NCBI GenBank assembly: GCA_032718475.1
Contig: JAUCBJ010002084.1
Location: 1 to 64,000, forward strand
From: Nemertoderma westbladi
Lineage: Eukaryota; Xenacoelomorpha; Nemertodermatida; Nemertodermatidae
Reading direction: 5' to 3'
Length of the DNA stretch: 64,000 nucleotides
Part shown: positions 37,842 to 47,900 of the stretch, piece after piece
How positions within the stretch are numbered: position 1 is the stretch's first letter
Layout: each line of letters begins with the position of its first letter
Translations under genes and position numbers: made by a program
The notes under the pieces: model-generated
The model's input: only the letters and a program-made list of their open reading frames with translations
Told to the model about the DNA's origin: nothing
Databases searched by the model: none

Positions 37842-39692
37842 AGACTAATCAGTTGAAGGTCCCTCCAACTAGCCGGCTGCCATAGAACAATCTCCCACAC
37901 AGACTGATCAGTTGAAGGTCCCTCCAACCAGCCGGCTGCCATAGAACAATCTCACACACAGACTGTTCAGTTGAAGGTCCCTCCAACTAGCCGGCTGCCA
38001 TAGAACAATCTCACACACAGACTGATCAGTTGCAGGTCCCTCCAACCAGCCGGCTGCCATAGTACAATCTCACACACAGATTGATCAGTTGAAGGTCCCT
38101 CCAACCAGCCGGCTGCCATAGAACAATCTCACACACAGAATGATCAGTTGCAGGTGCCTCTAACCAACCGGCTGCCACAGAACAATCTCACACGCAGAAT
38201 GATCAGTTGAAGGTCCCTCCAACCAGCCGGCAGCCATAGAACAATCTCACACACAGACTGATCAGTTGCAGGTCCCTCCAACCAGCCGGCTACTATAGAA
38301 CAATCTCACACATAGACTGATCAGTTGCAGGTCCCTCCAACCAGCCGGCTGCCATAGAACAATCTCACACACAGACTGTTCAGTTGAAGGTCCCTCCAAC
38401 TAGCCGGCTGCCATAGAACAATCTCACACACAGAATGATCAGTTGCAGGTCCCTCCAACCAGCCGGCTGCCATAGAACAATCTCACACACAGACTGATCA
38501 GTTGCAGGTCCCTCCAACCAGCCGGCTGCCATAGTACAATCTCACACACAGACTGATCAGTTGCAGGTCACTCCAACCAGCCGGCTGCCATAGAACAATC
38601 TCACAGACAGAATGATCAGTTGCAGGTCACTCTAGTCAGACGGCTGCCATAGAACAATCTCACACACAGAATGATCAGTTGAAGGTCCCTCCAACCAGCC
38701 GGCTGCCATAGAACAATCTCACACACATACTGTTCAGTTGAAGGTCCCTCCAACTAGCCGGCTGCCATAGAACAATCTCACACACAGAATGATCAGTTGC
38801 AGGTCCCTCCAACCAGCCGGCTGCCATAGAACAATCTCACACACAGACTGATCAGTTGCAGGTCCCTCCAACCAGCCGGCTGCCATAGTACAATCTCACA
38901 CACAGACTGATCAGTTGCAGGTCACTCCAACCAGCCGGCTGCCATAGAACAATCTCACATACAGAATGATCAGTTGCAGGCCCCTCCAACCAGCCGGCTG
39001 CCATAGTACAATCTCACACACAGACTGATCAGTTGCAGGTCACTCCAACCAGCCGGCTGCCATAGAACAATCTCACATACAGAATGATCAGTTGCAGGCC
39101 CCTCCAACCAGCCGGCTGCCATAGAACAATCTCACACACAGAATGATCAGTTGCAGGTCACTCTAGTCAGACGGCTGCCATAGAACAATCTCACACACAG
39201 ACTGATCAGTTGAAGGTCCCTCCAACCAGCCGGCTGCCATAGAACAATCTCACACACAGAATGATCAGTTGCAGGTGCCTCTAACCAACCGGCTGCCACA
39301 GAACAATCTCACACGCAGAATGATCAGTTGCAGGTCACTCCAACCAGCCGGCTGCCATAGAACAATCTCACACACAGAATGATCAGTTGCAGGTCACTCT
39401 AGTCAGACGGCTGCCATAGAACAATCTCACACACAGACTGATCAGTTGCAGGTCACTCCAACCAGCCGGCTGCCATAGAACAATCTCACACACAGAATGA
39501 TCAGTTGAACGTCCCTCCAACCAGACGGCTGGCATAGAACAATCTCACACAGAGACTGATCAGTTCCAGGTCCCTCCAACCAGCCGGCTGCCATAGAACA
39601 ATCTCACACAGAGACTGATCAGTTCCAGGTCCCTCCAACCAGCCGGCTGCCATAGAACAATCTCACACACAGAATGATCAGCTGCAGGTCTA

Positions 39693-40615
39693 TGATTGCA
39701 GTGGGTAGCAAGACTCACCCGACGAGCCTGCAGGGTAGTGCTGGGTTTTGGCCTCGTTTGTTTAAGTGTTTGTCTTCTCTTGCAAACGAAAATGGTTGTG
39801 CTGTTCAGTAATTTATGCTATGCCTACCTACAGCAACAATGTAGTAGCTGGATAAATTGTATATATTTATACACTGTAGTGATGTTTTATTCCACGGAGG
39901 CGGGCAGAGCTTGGTTATGTTGTGAATGCAATGTATACTTTGTCATTAGGGTTGGCCTCCTATGGCGCAACTTTATTATAGTAACAAACTCTACCTATGT
40001 AACAATATAAAAAAATCCATATTTTATGCTACTGCACTAGCCGCTGCGTGTACTATCCCACATAATAGAATTATGCATTAAATAAATTACATATTTGCAT
40101 AGCTCAACATATCCACACACAGATGTTTGCGATATCTAGTAGTCCCCAGTCAATCAAGCAGAAATGAGGGTTAACTCAAATCTAATTAGCAATTCATCCA
40201 AACCAATTTTCTTATTATTATTATTAAGTTTATTTTGTACATATTACATAGCCAGTAATAGTATGGCATAGATAAATAAGTACGACAAGCACAAAGAATA
40301 TAAATAATTAATGTAGTACGACGGTTAATTTGTAAGATTACGAGGCCCATGTGAACTTTCCCAGAGTCCCCAGGAAAGTCGAAATAAAATGGGTCAACAT
40401 TTGTTTAAAGGGGTGGGTGGCTTGGTCTGTTGGTCGGTCGGTCGGTGGGAAAGGGGGAAGGTGGGAAGGTGTGATGGATTATTTCACTGTTAGGTAGCAA
40501 TTTATAGTACCACGTAAAAACTTTCTAAATCCGACGTATTTTGCCTTAATTAGTAGTAATGTAATATGCCTATTCCTATTAATAGTTATTAGTTCATCGG
40601 CGTCTCTATTACTAT
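39693..40615. other. Non-coding, possible transposon tail
   Basis: No convincing gene. The one ~100-codon frame (39696-40010) starts at the satellite border and has no recognisable features. An (ATT)n tract at about 40207-40226 followed by GTACATATTACATAG looks like the reversed tail of a LINE or SINE. GGTCGGTCGGTCGGT lies near 40432. Confidence 0.4.
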
Positions 40616-40695
40616 TGGTGCAGTGGTCAGATGGGTTAAGGCGTTGGTTGCATTATAGGTAGGTTATAGGTTCGAATCCCAGTCTGGAATTTGCA
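40616..40695 (+). other. tRNA-derived SINE head or tRNA pseudogene
   Basis: A box A match TGGTCAGATGG (40624-40634) followed by GTTAAGGCG, and a perfect box B GGTTCGAATCC (40669-40679), are spaced as in a Pol III tRNA promoter. I cannot fold a clean acceptor stem, so a SINE head or decayed tRNA is more likely than a working tRNA gene. Confidence 0.6.
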
Positions 40696-40735
40696 TATTT
40701 GGGCTATTGATTTTCGATTTGATTAAAATAGATAG

Positions 40736-40905
40736 GCCAATGAGGTGCGTACAACACGTGGAATGATGAGTTGGGCCAATCATAGGGCACCGAACATCTT
40801 ATTGCTCCAATGTGAGGCCATGGAATGTCCTGGAATGTTCTAGTGGATTCTATGTCACAGATTTGCTATATAAGGGCCGGTTTGCCTTCGGTTATCACTC
40901 TCTCT
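40736..40905 (+). promoter_or_regulatory. Heat-shock-element/TATA promoter-like block
   Basis: Two CCAAT motifs (near 40738 and 40776) precede tandem TGGAATGTCC and TGGAATGTTC (40821-40840), which place GAA and TTC-like pentamers at 5-bp steps including a perfect GAATGTTC. A TATATAAG box follows at 40867-40874 and an initiator-like TCACTC about 25 bp later. No ORF follows, so it may be the promoter part of a solo LTR or of an unannotated transcript. Confidence 0.45.
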
Positions 40906-41822
40906 TATCACACTCAACTTGTACTAATCTTATTTACTCTTTGCTTAGTTTAGTTATTATTTGTAAAGTGAAGTTGCTAAGTTTGTAAATTACGTAAATA
41001 TACTGTAAACTCTTGAACATGTATATTTCCATCAATCCACCTTTGGGACAGCCAAACATTTGGGAAATGGCTGCCTAAACAGTTAGGCCGTCAGCAACGC
41101 AGGGAAAGATGTCCACAACACGCTAAGCGCCCACATTAGATTCGCCCACGCGCCCGTTCGAAATGCTCCACCCTTGCCATACAGCGCCCACTTCAGAGGA
41201 AGGTAAGACTTTGTTTGACCCCTTGCCCGCCGTAAGACCTATAGATCAGGGTAAGCGTGACGACGTCCTGGGACGCCATAAAATTTAAGATCAAGTATTT
41301 CAGATTTTGACCGGACGAAGGTGCCAAATCCCTGGATTAACCTGTATTCCCTACAGGTGTGAACTATTGCTGTTCGTCAGTACGCGCAAGTACACTTTAG
41401 GTGCTAATAGCAAATGTTTTATAATTTAGTCATTTGCCGTCATTAGTCATTCACGTGACGTAATAATAAAGGAATAAACATAATTTAAATGAATGGAGCG
41501 ACAATATTATTGTATATAATATGTACAAATGTAATACCGTATTGACAGTTTCATATTATAATCTGGAACGTTTTATAAAAACTTTTTCTATAAAAGATTT
41601 ACATTAAATAGGTATGATGACCTACAATTGCGCGGTGTAATTCAATTCATATTTAAGCATGTTCAAACAAGCTAATACTAAGTAGTATGCTTTAATTTAA
41701 TTTAATCGTACACCCACCGAGATGGGGGACTAAACTATGCTTACTTTGCTATGCACACTCAGACACTTAGGCGTACTGTATAATATTGTAGTAATATCAT
41801 CACTAATAATGATTTACAATTA
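40906..41822. other. Non-coding, nothing recognised
   Basis: AT-rich sequence with no supported ORF. The part to about 41100 may belong to the same element as the HSE/TATA block. No other structure seen. Confidence 0.4.
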
Positions 41823-41972
41823 AATGCCAGAATACCAAAGTGCCTTTAGGGAACTCTTAAGGATTTATACTACAGTTCCCCAAAAGCACTCTGACATTTT
41901 GGCATTTACGCTGGTTGCAATTATTTAGGTATCTGGAAAAAATGCCAAAATGCCAAAGTGCCTTTTGGGAAC
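41823..41972. repeat. Fold-back repeat (MITE-like)
   Basis: Arms at 41823-41854 and 41875-41906 are imperfect reverse complements (about 25 of 32 positions) starting AATGCCA and ending GGGAAC. A third copy of the arm lies in direct orientation at 41941-41972. The pattern suggests a small inverted-repeat element with one extra arm. Confidence 0.65.
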
Positions 41973-42474
41973 TATTCGTGTGACTTAGCCACACGTAGGT
42001 CGTCTGCCTTTATTGTACCTGATTTTGCATTTTGCCATAAAGTCAGCAGAGCAGAAACCGCATACGTACTCTCTACCACTAGTGTCCTTGTCCGAGGGAA
42101 CATGTATCTCAGTATCTCCGTCCAAAATAATATTCATCCCCATCTGCTCCAATTTGAAGAAGACTATTACATAATAATACCTATAATTAAAACAATTAAT
42201 TATTATAATTCTATAGTTAATAAAAACAGTATATCATTCCGGGGATGGAATTTATAGGTCATCTAATATAATTAATTGTTTAAAGATTATCAAACAATAC
42301 CATATAATTGCATAATAAAATCCAAATATAAAACGTGGATACAAAATGTAAAATCGGGATGCTAAAGATCACTTTCTGAGCTACGAAAGGAGAATTGGAT
42401 ACAACTTGTCTGGATACAAGCGGTCCGTTTACCTTACAAAATGAACAATAAGAATGTGCGAAGTTAAGAACTGT
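41973..42474. other. Non-coding, nothing recognised
   Basis: AT-rich. The 99-codon frame 41958-42257 overlaps the repeat arm and shows no family features, so I do not call it a gene. Confidence 0.4.
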
Positions 42475-42590
42475 CGGGGGGAAGTGTCCGGGGGGGGGGG
42501 GGAGTGTCTGGGGGGGAACTGTCCGGGGGGGGGGAACTGTCCTACTTGAACGGGGGGGGGGGGAACTGTCCGGGGGGGAAGTGTCCGCAC
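42475..42590 (+). repeat. G-run cluster, quadruplex-prone
   Basis: Six or more runs of 7-13 G are separated by AACTGTCC or AAGTGTCC spacers. This is a short G-rich minisatellite with strong G-quadruplex potential on the plus strand. Run lengths may be affected by sequencing. Confidence 0.85.
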
Positions 42591-43654
42591 TACTACTACT
42601 ACTACTAAGATCGGCATGCTGCATTGCAGCTGCATTTTTAAGAAAGCTGTGCCGGCTTATCGAGAAAAAAAAGAGTGTCCGCACACCGTTTATAAGGCTA
42701 CTCGATCCCCTTCGTGTAGCTTCCATGATAGTTTTACGAGGCCCAATTAACGCCGATATACAGTTTATAAATATATATATAAAATGTTAAAAAATTTAAA
42801 ATCAATTATCAAATCAAACAATCAGATTTATAAGTAATAGTACAGTGTAGTAGTTGCTATACTACAGTACTACAACACTGTACGTACAGTACACTGCAGT
42901 AAAATGGCAGAATCCATCATCCACAGAACATACATAATCCATAAACATACAGACATAAATTACTGTTGGCAATTAACTATCCAATCACGGCTTAAAATAG
43001 TTATAATACGTTTATTTATAAATCGCACAAACACTAAGATCGAACCCAAGAAGCAACCTACAACAACTTAACTGTAAAGTACCTTTTGGGCGGTATAGTA
43101 AAGTGTTGTTACCAGGAACCATAAAATTCTTTGAAATTTATGTCCTTTCCCTTTCTGAATTTCCTCGGAAATCACACGTCGGGGCATTCTCCTTGTATAT
43201 CTTCCCAAAAGAATCAATATGACCGCTGATGAACTCATCAGTGACGTCATCATAATATATTTAGTGATTTTAAATGTCAAATTTATATTAATTTATTCTT
43301 CAATTGCACGAACTACTTTATTGAAGGGAAAAAAATATTTAGTTATTTAAACAGTATATTATAACGAATTAAACATTAAATTTATATTCCCAAAATCATG
43401 GTTGTTACATATTTGCAAATATTATTTCATCTAAATTTAACAAGCATTGCAGTTCTAAGCATTATTTGTAAACAAACTCCTCCTCAATGCATTCGGTATT
43501 GTGATTGGTTGGCAAGAGCTCTTTCCAGTAATGATTTCGTAATAGTAGGAAATGGCTTTAGGCAGGCCACCCTAAACGCCACTACCATTATTATAAGAAT
43601 CAGCCCATGGACAGTCATTGCCTTTATCCCTGAAATCATGTGACGAAATCTTTT
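42591..43654. other. Non-coding with a small palindrome
   Basis: It contains a perfect 14-bp palindrome ACTGTACGTACAGT (42877-42890), next to a larger imperfect inverted repeat (TACAGTGTAGTAG at 42841 versus CTACAACACTGTA at 42870). The short frames here (for example 43398-43643) have no family features. I see no gene. Confidence 0.4.
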
Positions 43655-44824
43655 GCGTTACCGGTATCATCTGATTTCGGGAATATCATTGCATCATTAG
43701 GTCAATCAATTCATTATTTAAAGTCAGAAAGTACCGTTACCGTCTGACCGTATTTTACTTTGTTGTAGGCATACCGCTGTACCGGTCTGCCGGTAATTAA
43801 TTTTTGTTTTGTGCAGTTTTTATTCTACAGTTCTCCAAGGTGCGGTACCGGTAGTGGTACCGTAGTTGTTTTTAGGCCTACCGGTTTCCGGTTCTGCTGC
43901 TGTGCTGGGTGATCGTGATCGGCGTTAATAATAATAGGCCCTTCGGCAGTTAATAATTGACTGAATGGCAATAATATCGTAAATTCCGCTAAATTTCTTA
44001 GATTATGACTCAGGGTTAGGGTTACATGACAGTTTTAATTATGGTCAGAGATCAGCAGATGGTTGAGGCCTGATAAACACTGAACGACCACTGAAACAGT
44101 GCGCTGCGCAATAAACTGATAAAGATTGACATATTACAGTATTAATTAAGACTAAGTAAGATATATTATATTATTCAGTTATTACCGGTACATTATATTA
44201 TATTATTTGGCTGGAGACACCGCTGTCATAGAAGACGACTACCGCTACCGGTACATGCGGTACTGATATTCCAGTATTCTGATATTTGATACTGTCATAT
44301 CGGATATACTGATCAGATATTTGTTGTTGTCGTTGAGTCAGTCAGTCGTCGTAGTCCAGTACCGTAGTCGTAGATTCGAAGAGTACAGGAGTAAGTTGTA
44401 TTTTTTTTTGAAATCCCGGTACCGGTCAGCCGGTAGGCCTATATTATAACTGTATATTAAATAATAAATCTGTAAATAGCCGTCCGGGACTAACAGCGGA
44501 CCTAACGCCTAACGGCCTCAAGTATGCTAGAGTGAAACAGGAGGGAAGTACAAATAAATAAATATTCAGCACGAGTATTGCTGCCAGGTGATATTAATTA
44601 AATAAATTTGTTTGCAACAGCTCATCTCCAATTTATTTAATTAATAATTAAAACAAATTATATTTTGGGATTTACCGGTAGTTTAGCAGCAGGCCTACCG
44701 ACAGATCCGTAATATAACTCTGGCTAATACATACATGTATACTATAGGTACGGTATTATATTATATTATTATTATTACATTATATTGAATATAATTCTCA
44801 CAACTCGTCACCTCGTAGTTGACA

Positions 44825-44913
44825 ATGGTACTGATGATGACGGAAATGAGAGAGACTTCACTGAATTCGGATACTCAGATTGTTTTATCGGATGAGAAAT
44901 CATTCCATTTATC
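44825..44913 (+). CDS. UNK: UNK exon 1 (start codon exon)
   Basis: ATG at 44825 with an in-frame TAG at 44816. It encodes 29 codons plus two bases and ends DEKSFHL before the donor TATC|GTGAGT. Joined to exon 2 it reads EKSFHLSYLKEF, matching the spacing of the vertebrate EKPxHYTYLKEF region, which supports this short exon. Confidence 0.8.
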
Positions 44914-47900
44914 GTGAGTTATTATAATAATCCTAAACCTACTGCCCATTCCACTAACATTTTGTTTACATCTCGATATCTAAACTAAATTATTGTGGTA
45001 CCGGTACCGTATGTCAGTATGTAGTGGCTGGGAGGTTATAGTGATCGGTAACTGACTGACTCAGTGACACATAGCCTTGTGCCCTGCCTACAACAACATA
45101 GCCTATCGATTTATATTTAGAAAGTAGGGCTACCGCTAGCAGGCTAGTGTTTTTTTGTTTTGTTAATTAACTTAATTTCGGTTCTGACCCCCACGTTTAA
45201 AACTCAGCCGTGTGCCAATGCAGCCCTCATCGGTGCCGGCTACAGGTACTTAAAAGCGAAATTGTAAATTATTCTGTACCGGTACCTTACCTAGTATAGG
45301 CCTATACAAGTGCTGAGTGTTTCTTTACATATTTATATTAAATTAAAGGTATTTGAAAGAGTTTCGTACAGAGCAATGCCAGTTGTTCCTTCAGCACAAA
45401 TGCGTCCACCACCGACCCTACACTTGTTTCTATTGGCACTTCCAGAACCAAAGGCGACGCAGACCTGTTCGCCTTAAAGACGGATCCTATTCCTATAGTT
45501 CCGAGATTTATTGCACACAATACGATGAGAACACGGGAAACTGTTCCCATGGAGAAAGGTACACTATCTCCAGATATTATTATAGTTTAAATATGAATAT
45601 TACTACCGGTATCGATATTAATAATGATTAAATGTTCCACATTGCCTCTACTTTATCACTCTATTTTCTCTCGCACTCTACCAGCGCACATCTATACTTC
45701 CTATATCCCCCCTATACCTTCCCTCTATATACTTTCCCATTCCTCTCTACTTCCTCTACTTTCTCCCATCTATAAATCCCCCTTTATCTACTTTCGTTCT
45801 ACTGCCTCTATAGTCTATACTTTATTACCCCACACTTCCAGCTGTACTTTCCCTGTATATTTTCCCTGCATACTTTCCCTCCACTTTCCCTATACTTTCT
45901 CCCCTCTGTACTTTCCCTACAAGCTTTCCTTCCACTTTATCTGTTCTGTACTTTCCCTACATGCTTTCCTTCCACTTTATCTGTTCTGTACTTTCCCTAC
46001 ATGCTTTCCTTTCGATGTATGTACTTTCCCTCCTTCACTTTCAGCTGAACTTTCCCCTCTACTTTTCCCCCCTTTACTTGCAGCTGTACTTTCGCTACGT
46101 TTCTCCTCTTTACTTCCAGATCTACTTTTCCTCCCTTTACTTCCAGTTGTACTTTCCCTCGCTCTACTTTTCCTCCCTTTACTCCCAGCTGTATTTTACC
46201 TCTACGTTTTCCCCTTTACTCCTAGCTGTACTTGGCCTCCAACTCCCCTCTACTTTTCCCCCCTTTACTTCCAACTGTACTTTCCCTCTACTTCCCCCCT
46301 TTACTTCCAGCTGTACTTTCCTCCCCATTTACTTCCAGCTGTACTTTCCCTCTACTTTCCCTCCCCCTTTACTTCCAGCTGTACTTTCCCTCCACCTTCC
46401 CTCTACTTTTCCCCTTGACTTCCAGCTGTACTTTCCCCCTACTTTCCACCCCCCCCCCCCCCCCTTTACTTCCAGCTGTACTTTCCCCCTACTTCCCCCC
46501 CCCCCCCCCCCCTTTACTTCCAGCTGTACTTTCCTCCATCGCAATGCCGGTGACACTGAACGCCGTTACCACACTCGGTTCTACAAGACAGCCGCTTGCG
46601 TTCACGAGACGGATTCCAGTGGCTTCTGCATCAAGAACGGCCCCCATTGCGCCTTCTCTCACGGCCCCGAGGACACGAGGGTTTCCCGCCTGGACCCAAA
46701 GGCCGTGTCTATAATGCCCAAGGAAGGTCTACAGAGCGCCATAGTAACGGACAAGGGGAGCGCACTTAACGAGGATCCGAGATGGAGAGGTAAGTTATGG
46801 ATAATAACGAATATCCCGATATGGAAGGGTAAGTTATGGATAATGACGAATATCCCGATATGGAAGGGTAAGTTATGGATAATGACAAATATCCCGATAT
46901 GGAAGGGTAAGTTATGGATAATGATGAATATCCGAATTAATGTTCTTGATGTCATGGGGGTCTACAATTTTGCAACAAGTTTGGAAGGAGGGGGTGGGGT
47001 GGTCAAAGTTGGCTTAAAATTATGTGTTATGTGACATCATTGTTAATATCGTATGGGGGAGGGGTTAAAAATTATGGTGTGGCACTGATCCTACCAGCAC
47101 TTAACTTTACGTGTACATTTTTATTTCATTCCAGAATTAAGCTTTGTACTCGCATATTATAAGACAGAGCCGTGTCGCAGACCCCCCAGATTGTGTCGTC
47201 AAGGCTACGCTTGTCCCTGTTACCATAACACCAAAGATAGGAGACGCAATGCCAAGCAACACAAGTATAGGTTAGTGCGATTACTTAGCATTCAGAGACG
47301 TTGGCCTTTTATCTTCGTATTCGTTTGGAGTGCAAATAGGCACGCAAATAATTAAATTACTCATTAAAATGGTTAAAACAGTTGCTCTATAATTATTGGC
47401 AATAACAGTTGTTAGTTATTGTTGCAGTTTAACATGATACAAATTGTAATTCCAAATACACTAATTTACAGGAACTCACAAGAAAACGAATCATATTGAA
47501 TTTCTCAAGTTTAAGTAAAGCAAAGGATATATTGGTTGAACTTTCCCCTACCTAAAGTACACGGACACGCTATTTTTTTTAAATTTAATTATCATAAACT
47601 ATCTGTATGGATATCCGAAATTACAGGACTTTATTAGCTCCGACTTTATTTATAACTGTTTATGGATCTGGGCGGAGTATATTTTCATCCAAACCGAAAC
47701 AGGAGAATTTTCTAGAATATTATAAAGTGAACCTTAACAAATTATTATAATATATCGATGCATTAGTTCATATACTCTTCCATCTTACAATATCTAATAT
47801 CTATATAATTACTTTATTTTTTAAGTCGGCTTGAAATACGCATTAGCCCTATACTGCATGACTTTTTGTTTCAAGGATAAAAAATATTTGTATCCTGATT

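Larger units (their letters stand above)
14817..39692. repeat. 59-bp satellite array, ~24.9 kb
   Basis: About 420 head-to-tail units. Key blocks of the unit are TAGAACAATCTCACACACAG, A(C/A/T)TGATCAGTTGCAGGTC and CCTCCAACCAGCCGGCTGCCA. Each unit has a TGATCA palindrome. Positions 16021 and 16080 show the 59-bp period. Variants include AGAATG/AGACTG/AGATTG before ATCAG, CACTCC versus CCCTCC, and units with an internal duplication GCAGGTCCGTTGCAGGTCC (for example 14850, 18940, 20535, 22740, 24520, 27430, 29740, 31990, 36940). There are no genes inside; since 59 is not a multiple of 3, frames rotate and only short spurious ORFs arise. Confidence 0.97.
43655..45612. repeat. Cluster of ACCGGT palindromes around the UNK 5' end
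   Basis: ACCGGT occurs 11 times in about 2 kb (43660, 43781, 43847, 43880, 44184, 44247, 44421, 44674, 45000, 45278, 45605), often inside GGTACCGGTACC-like contexts, in otherwise AT-rich DNA. It surrounds UNK exons 1 and 2. It may be a dispersed simple motif or a CpG-bearing regulatory feature. Confidence 0.65.

Noticed and set aside
15000-39600. Many 60-112-codon ORFs in the 59-bp satellite
   Set aside because: They arise from repeat translation; the period is not a multiple of three and the same peptide fragments recur on both strands.
14817-39692. CRISPR array
   Set aside because: Units are contiguous and near-identical with no unique spacers, in an animal genome.
39696-40010. 104-codon ORF at the satellite edge
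   Set aside because: No domains, composition like non-coding DNA, start lies at the repeat border.
40616-40695. Functional tRNA gene
   Set aside because: Box A and box B are good, but no clean acceptor stem or anticodon arm could be folded by eye.
43398-43643. Small ORF upstream of UNK
   Set aside because: No family features, no clear promoter, AT-rich context; likely chance.
44006-44020. Telomere-like AGGGTTAGGGTTA
   Set aside because: Only two units; chance-level.
45624-46714. Phe/Tyr/Pro/Leu-rich ORFs across the pyrimidine repeat
   Set aside because: They are translations of CT-rich intron repeats; only the part from 46524 is a real exon.
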